6,337 nt of DNA, taken from contig JAZSPG010000067.1 of assembly GCA_045537295.1 (NCBI GenBank), positions 1 to 6,337 on the forward strand, read 5' to 3'. Made by a program: the position numbers and the translations under genes. The notes below the pieces were generated by a model that saw only the letters and a program-made list of their open reading frames with translations, was not told where the DNA came from and did no database searches. This DNA is from Scatosoma sp045537295 (GTDB taxonomy: Bacteria > Bacillota > Clostridia > Christensenellales > Borkfalkiaceae). Positions 6,084 to 6,337 of this stretch are shown here, in pieces. The stretch's first letter is position 1, and each line of letters opens with the position of its first letter.

Positions 6084-6112
6084 ATTTTATCATAAAAATC
6101 TATAAAAGTCAA
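6084..6112 (-). promoter_or_regulatory. Sigma-A promoter reading toward the recombinase remnant
   Basis: On the minus strand TTGACT (6107-6112), a 17-base spacer and TAAAAT (6084-6089) predict transcription start near 6077. The -35 box directly abuts the 14-bp hairpin at 6113-6146. The transcript would run through the LexA-like box and the palindromic segment into the recombinase remnant. Confidence 0.65.
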
Positions 6113-6146
6113 TAGGCAAATGTCCACATTCTTGGACATTTGCCTA
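6113..6146 (-). terminator. Perfect 14-bp hairpin after the right-edge gene, probable terminator
   Basis: TAGGCAAATGTCCA (6113-6126) pairs perfectly with TGGACATTTGCCTA (6133-6146) around the loop CATTCT. It starts 10 bases after the stop codon of the minus-strand gene from the right edge, the usual place for a terminator. The T-rich tail is interrupted (TTGACTTTTA), so termination efficiency is uncertain. Confidence 0.55.
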
Positions 6147-6156
6147 ATTTTAGGAT

Positions 6157-6337
6157 TTAAATTAATTTGCAGCCTAACACTTTTGAAAGCGTTAATTGTG
6201 GATTGTTTTTCTTTACGGTTGAATTGAATACTTGCAACACTTCTGCACAATCTTCGTCGGTAAGGTTAGCTAAAATACTCAACTCAAATCTCGCTCTTGA
6301 AGTCGGATCGTAGCCATGTCGTTCTGTGAGCCAAGGA
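6157..6337 (-). CDS. C-terminal 59 residues of an unrecognised protein, 5' end outside window
   Basis: A frame open from the right edge ends at TAA (6157-6159). It encodes a segment including WLTERHGYDPTSRARFELS and NLTDEDCAEVLQVFNS and ends in LGCKLI. The composition is soluble and helix-prone, with no membrane segment or clear motif. I do not recognise the family. Support comes from 60 consecutive open codons in AT-rich DNA, protein-like codon use and a hairpin just after the stop. It precedes the LexA-like promoter unit and may belong to the same mobile element. A 64-residue frame on the same strand (6056-6250) overlaps it and looks spurious. Confidence 0.55.
   Translation of the reverse strand, partial: PWLTERHGYDPTSRARFELSILANLTDEDCAEVLQVFNSTVKKNNPQLTLSKVLGCKLI

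Noticed and set aside
5861..6146. CRISPR-like array
   Set aside because: The repeats are unrelated inverted repeats of different sequence, with no regularly spaced direct repeat.
6056..6250. A 64-codon minus-strand frame
   Set aside because: It runs through the 14-bp hairpin, the promoter and the LexA-like box and overlaps a better frame from the right edge.

Overview
The window looks like a low-to-moderate GC, Clostridia-type Bacillota (Firmicutes) chromosome. The reasons are consensus sigma-A promoters with 17-base spacers, strong AGGAGG-like ribosome sites, an archaeal-type aspartyl-tRNA synthetase and a PurC of the variety I associate with clostridia. I cannot name a genus. Positions 1 to about 4990 read as ordinary chromosome. 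From about 5000 to the right end the DNA becomes more AT-rich and carries remnants of a mobile element.

Layout, left to right. Positions 1-1090 (minus) hold the first 363 codons of an archaeal-type aspartyl-tRNA synthetase whose 3' end lies outside the window. A compact divergent promoter region (1091-1217) separates it from a pyridoxal/pyridoxamine kinase gene (1218-2033, plus). A perfect-consensus promoter then drives a non-coding RNA that I identify as 6S RNA (about 2112-2292), which ends at a strong hairpin terminator (2308-2340). This terminator lies between the 6S RNA gene and a convergent GH13 alpha-glucosidase gene (2340-3884, minus). A 324-base spacer (3885-4208) has divergent promoters for the glucosidase and for purC (4209-4892, plus). 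purC is followed by up to three short hairpins, the last (4970-4990) being a good terminator.

The right end is a minus-strand accessory segment. It contains the C-terminal half of a large serine recombinase (zinc ribbon, coiled coil, DUF4368-like tail) without its catalytic N-terminal domain. Upstream of it are about 170 bases rich in palindromes that look non-coding and may be a relic of a transfer origin or regulatory region. Further upstream come a LexA/SOS-box-like operator, a good promoter, a 14-bp hairpin and the last 59 codons of an unrecognised gene entering from the right edge.

The genes do not form one pathway. They are independent housekeeping units (translation, vitamin B6 salvage, global transcription control, sugar hydrolysis, purine synthesis), each with its own promoter. 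The segment most worth a second look is 5000-6337: a decayed element in which an apparently LexA-controlled promoter now reads through a palindromic region into a headless recombinase. I see no convincing evidence of a wholly new biological system here.
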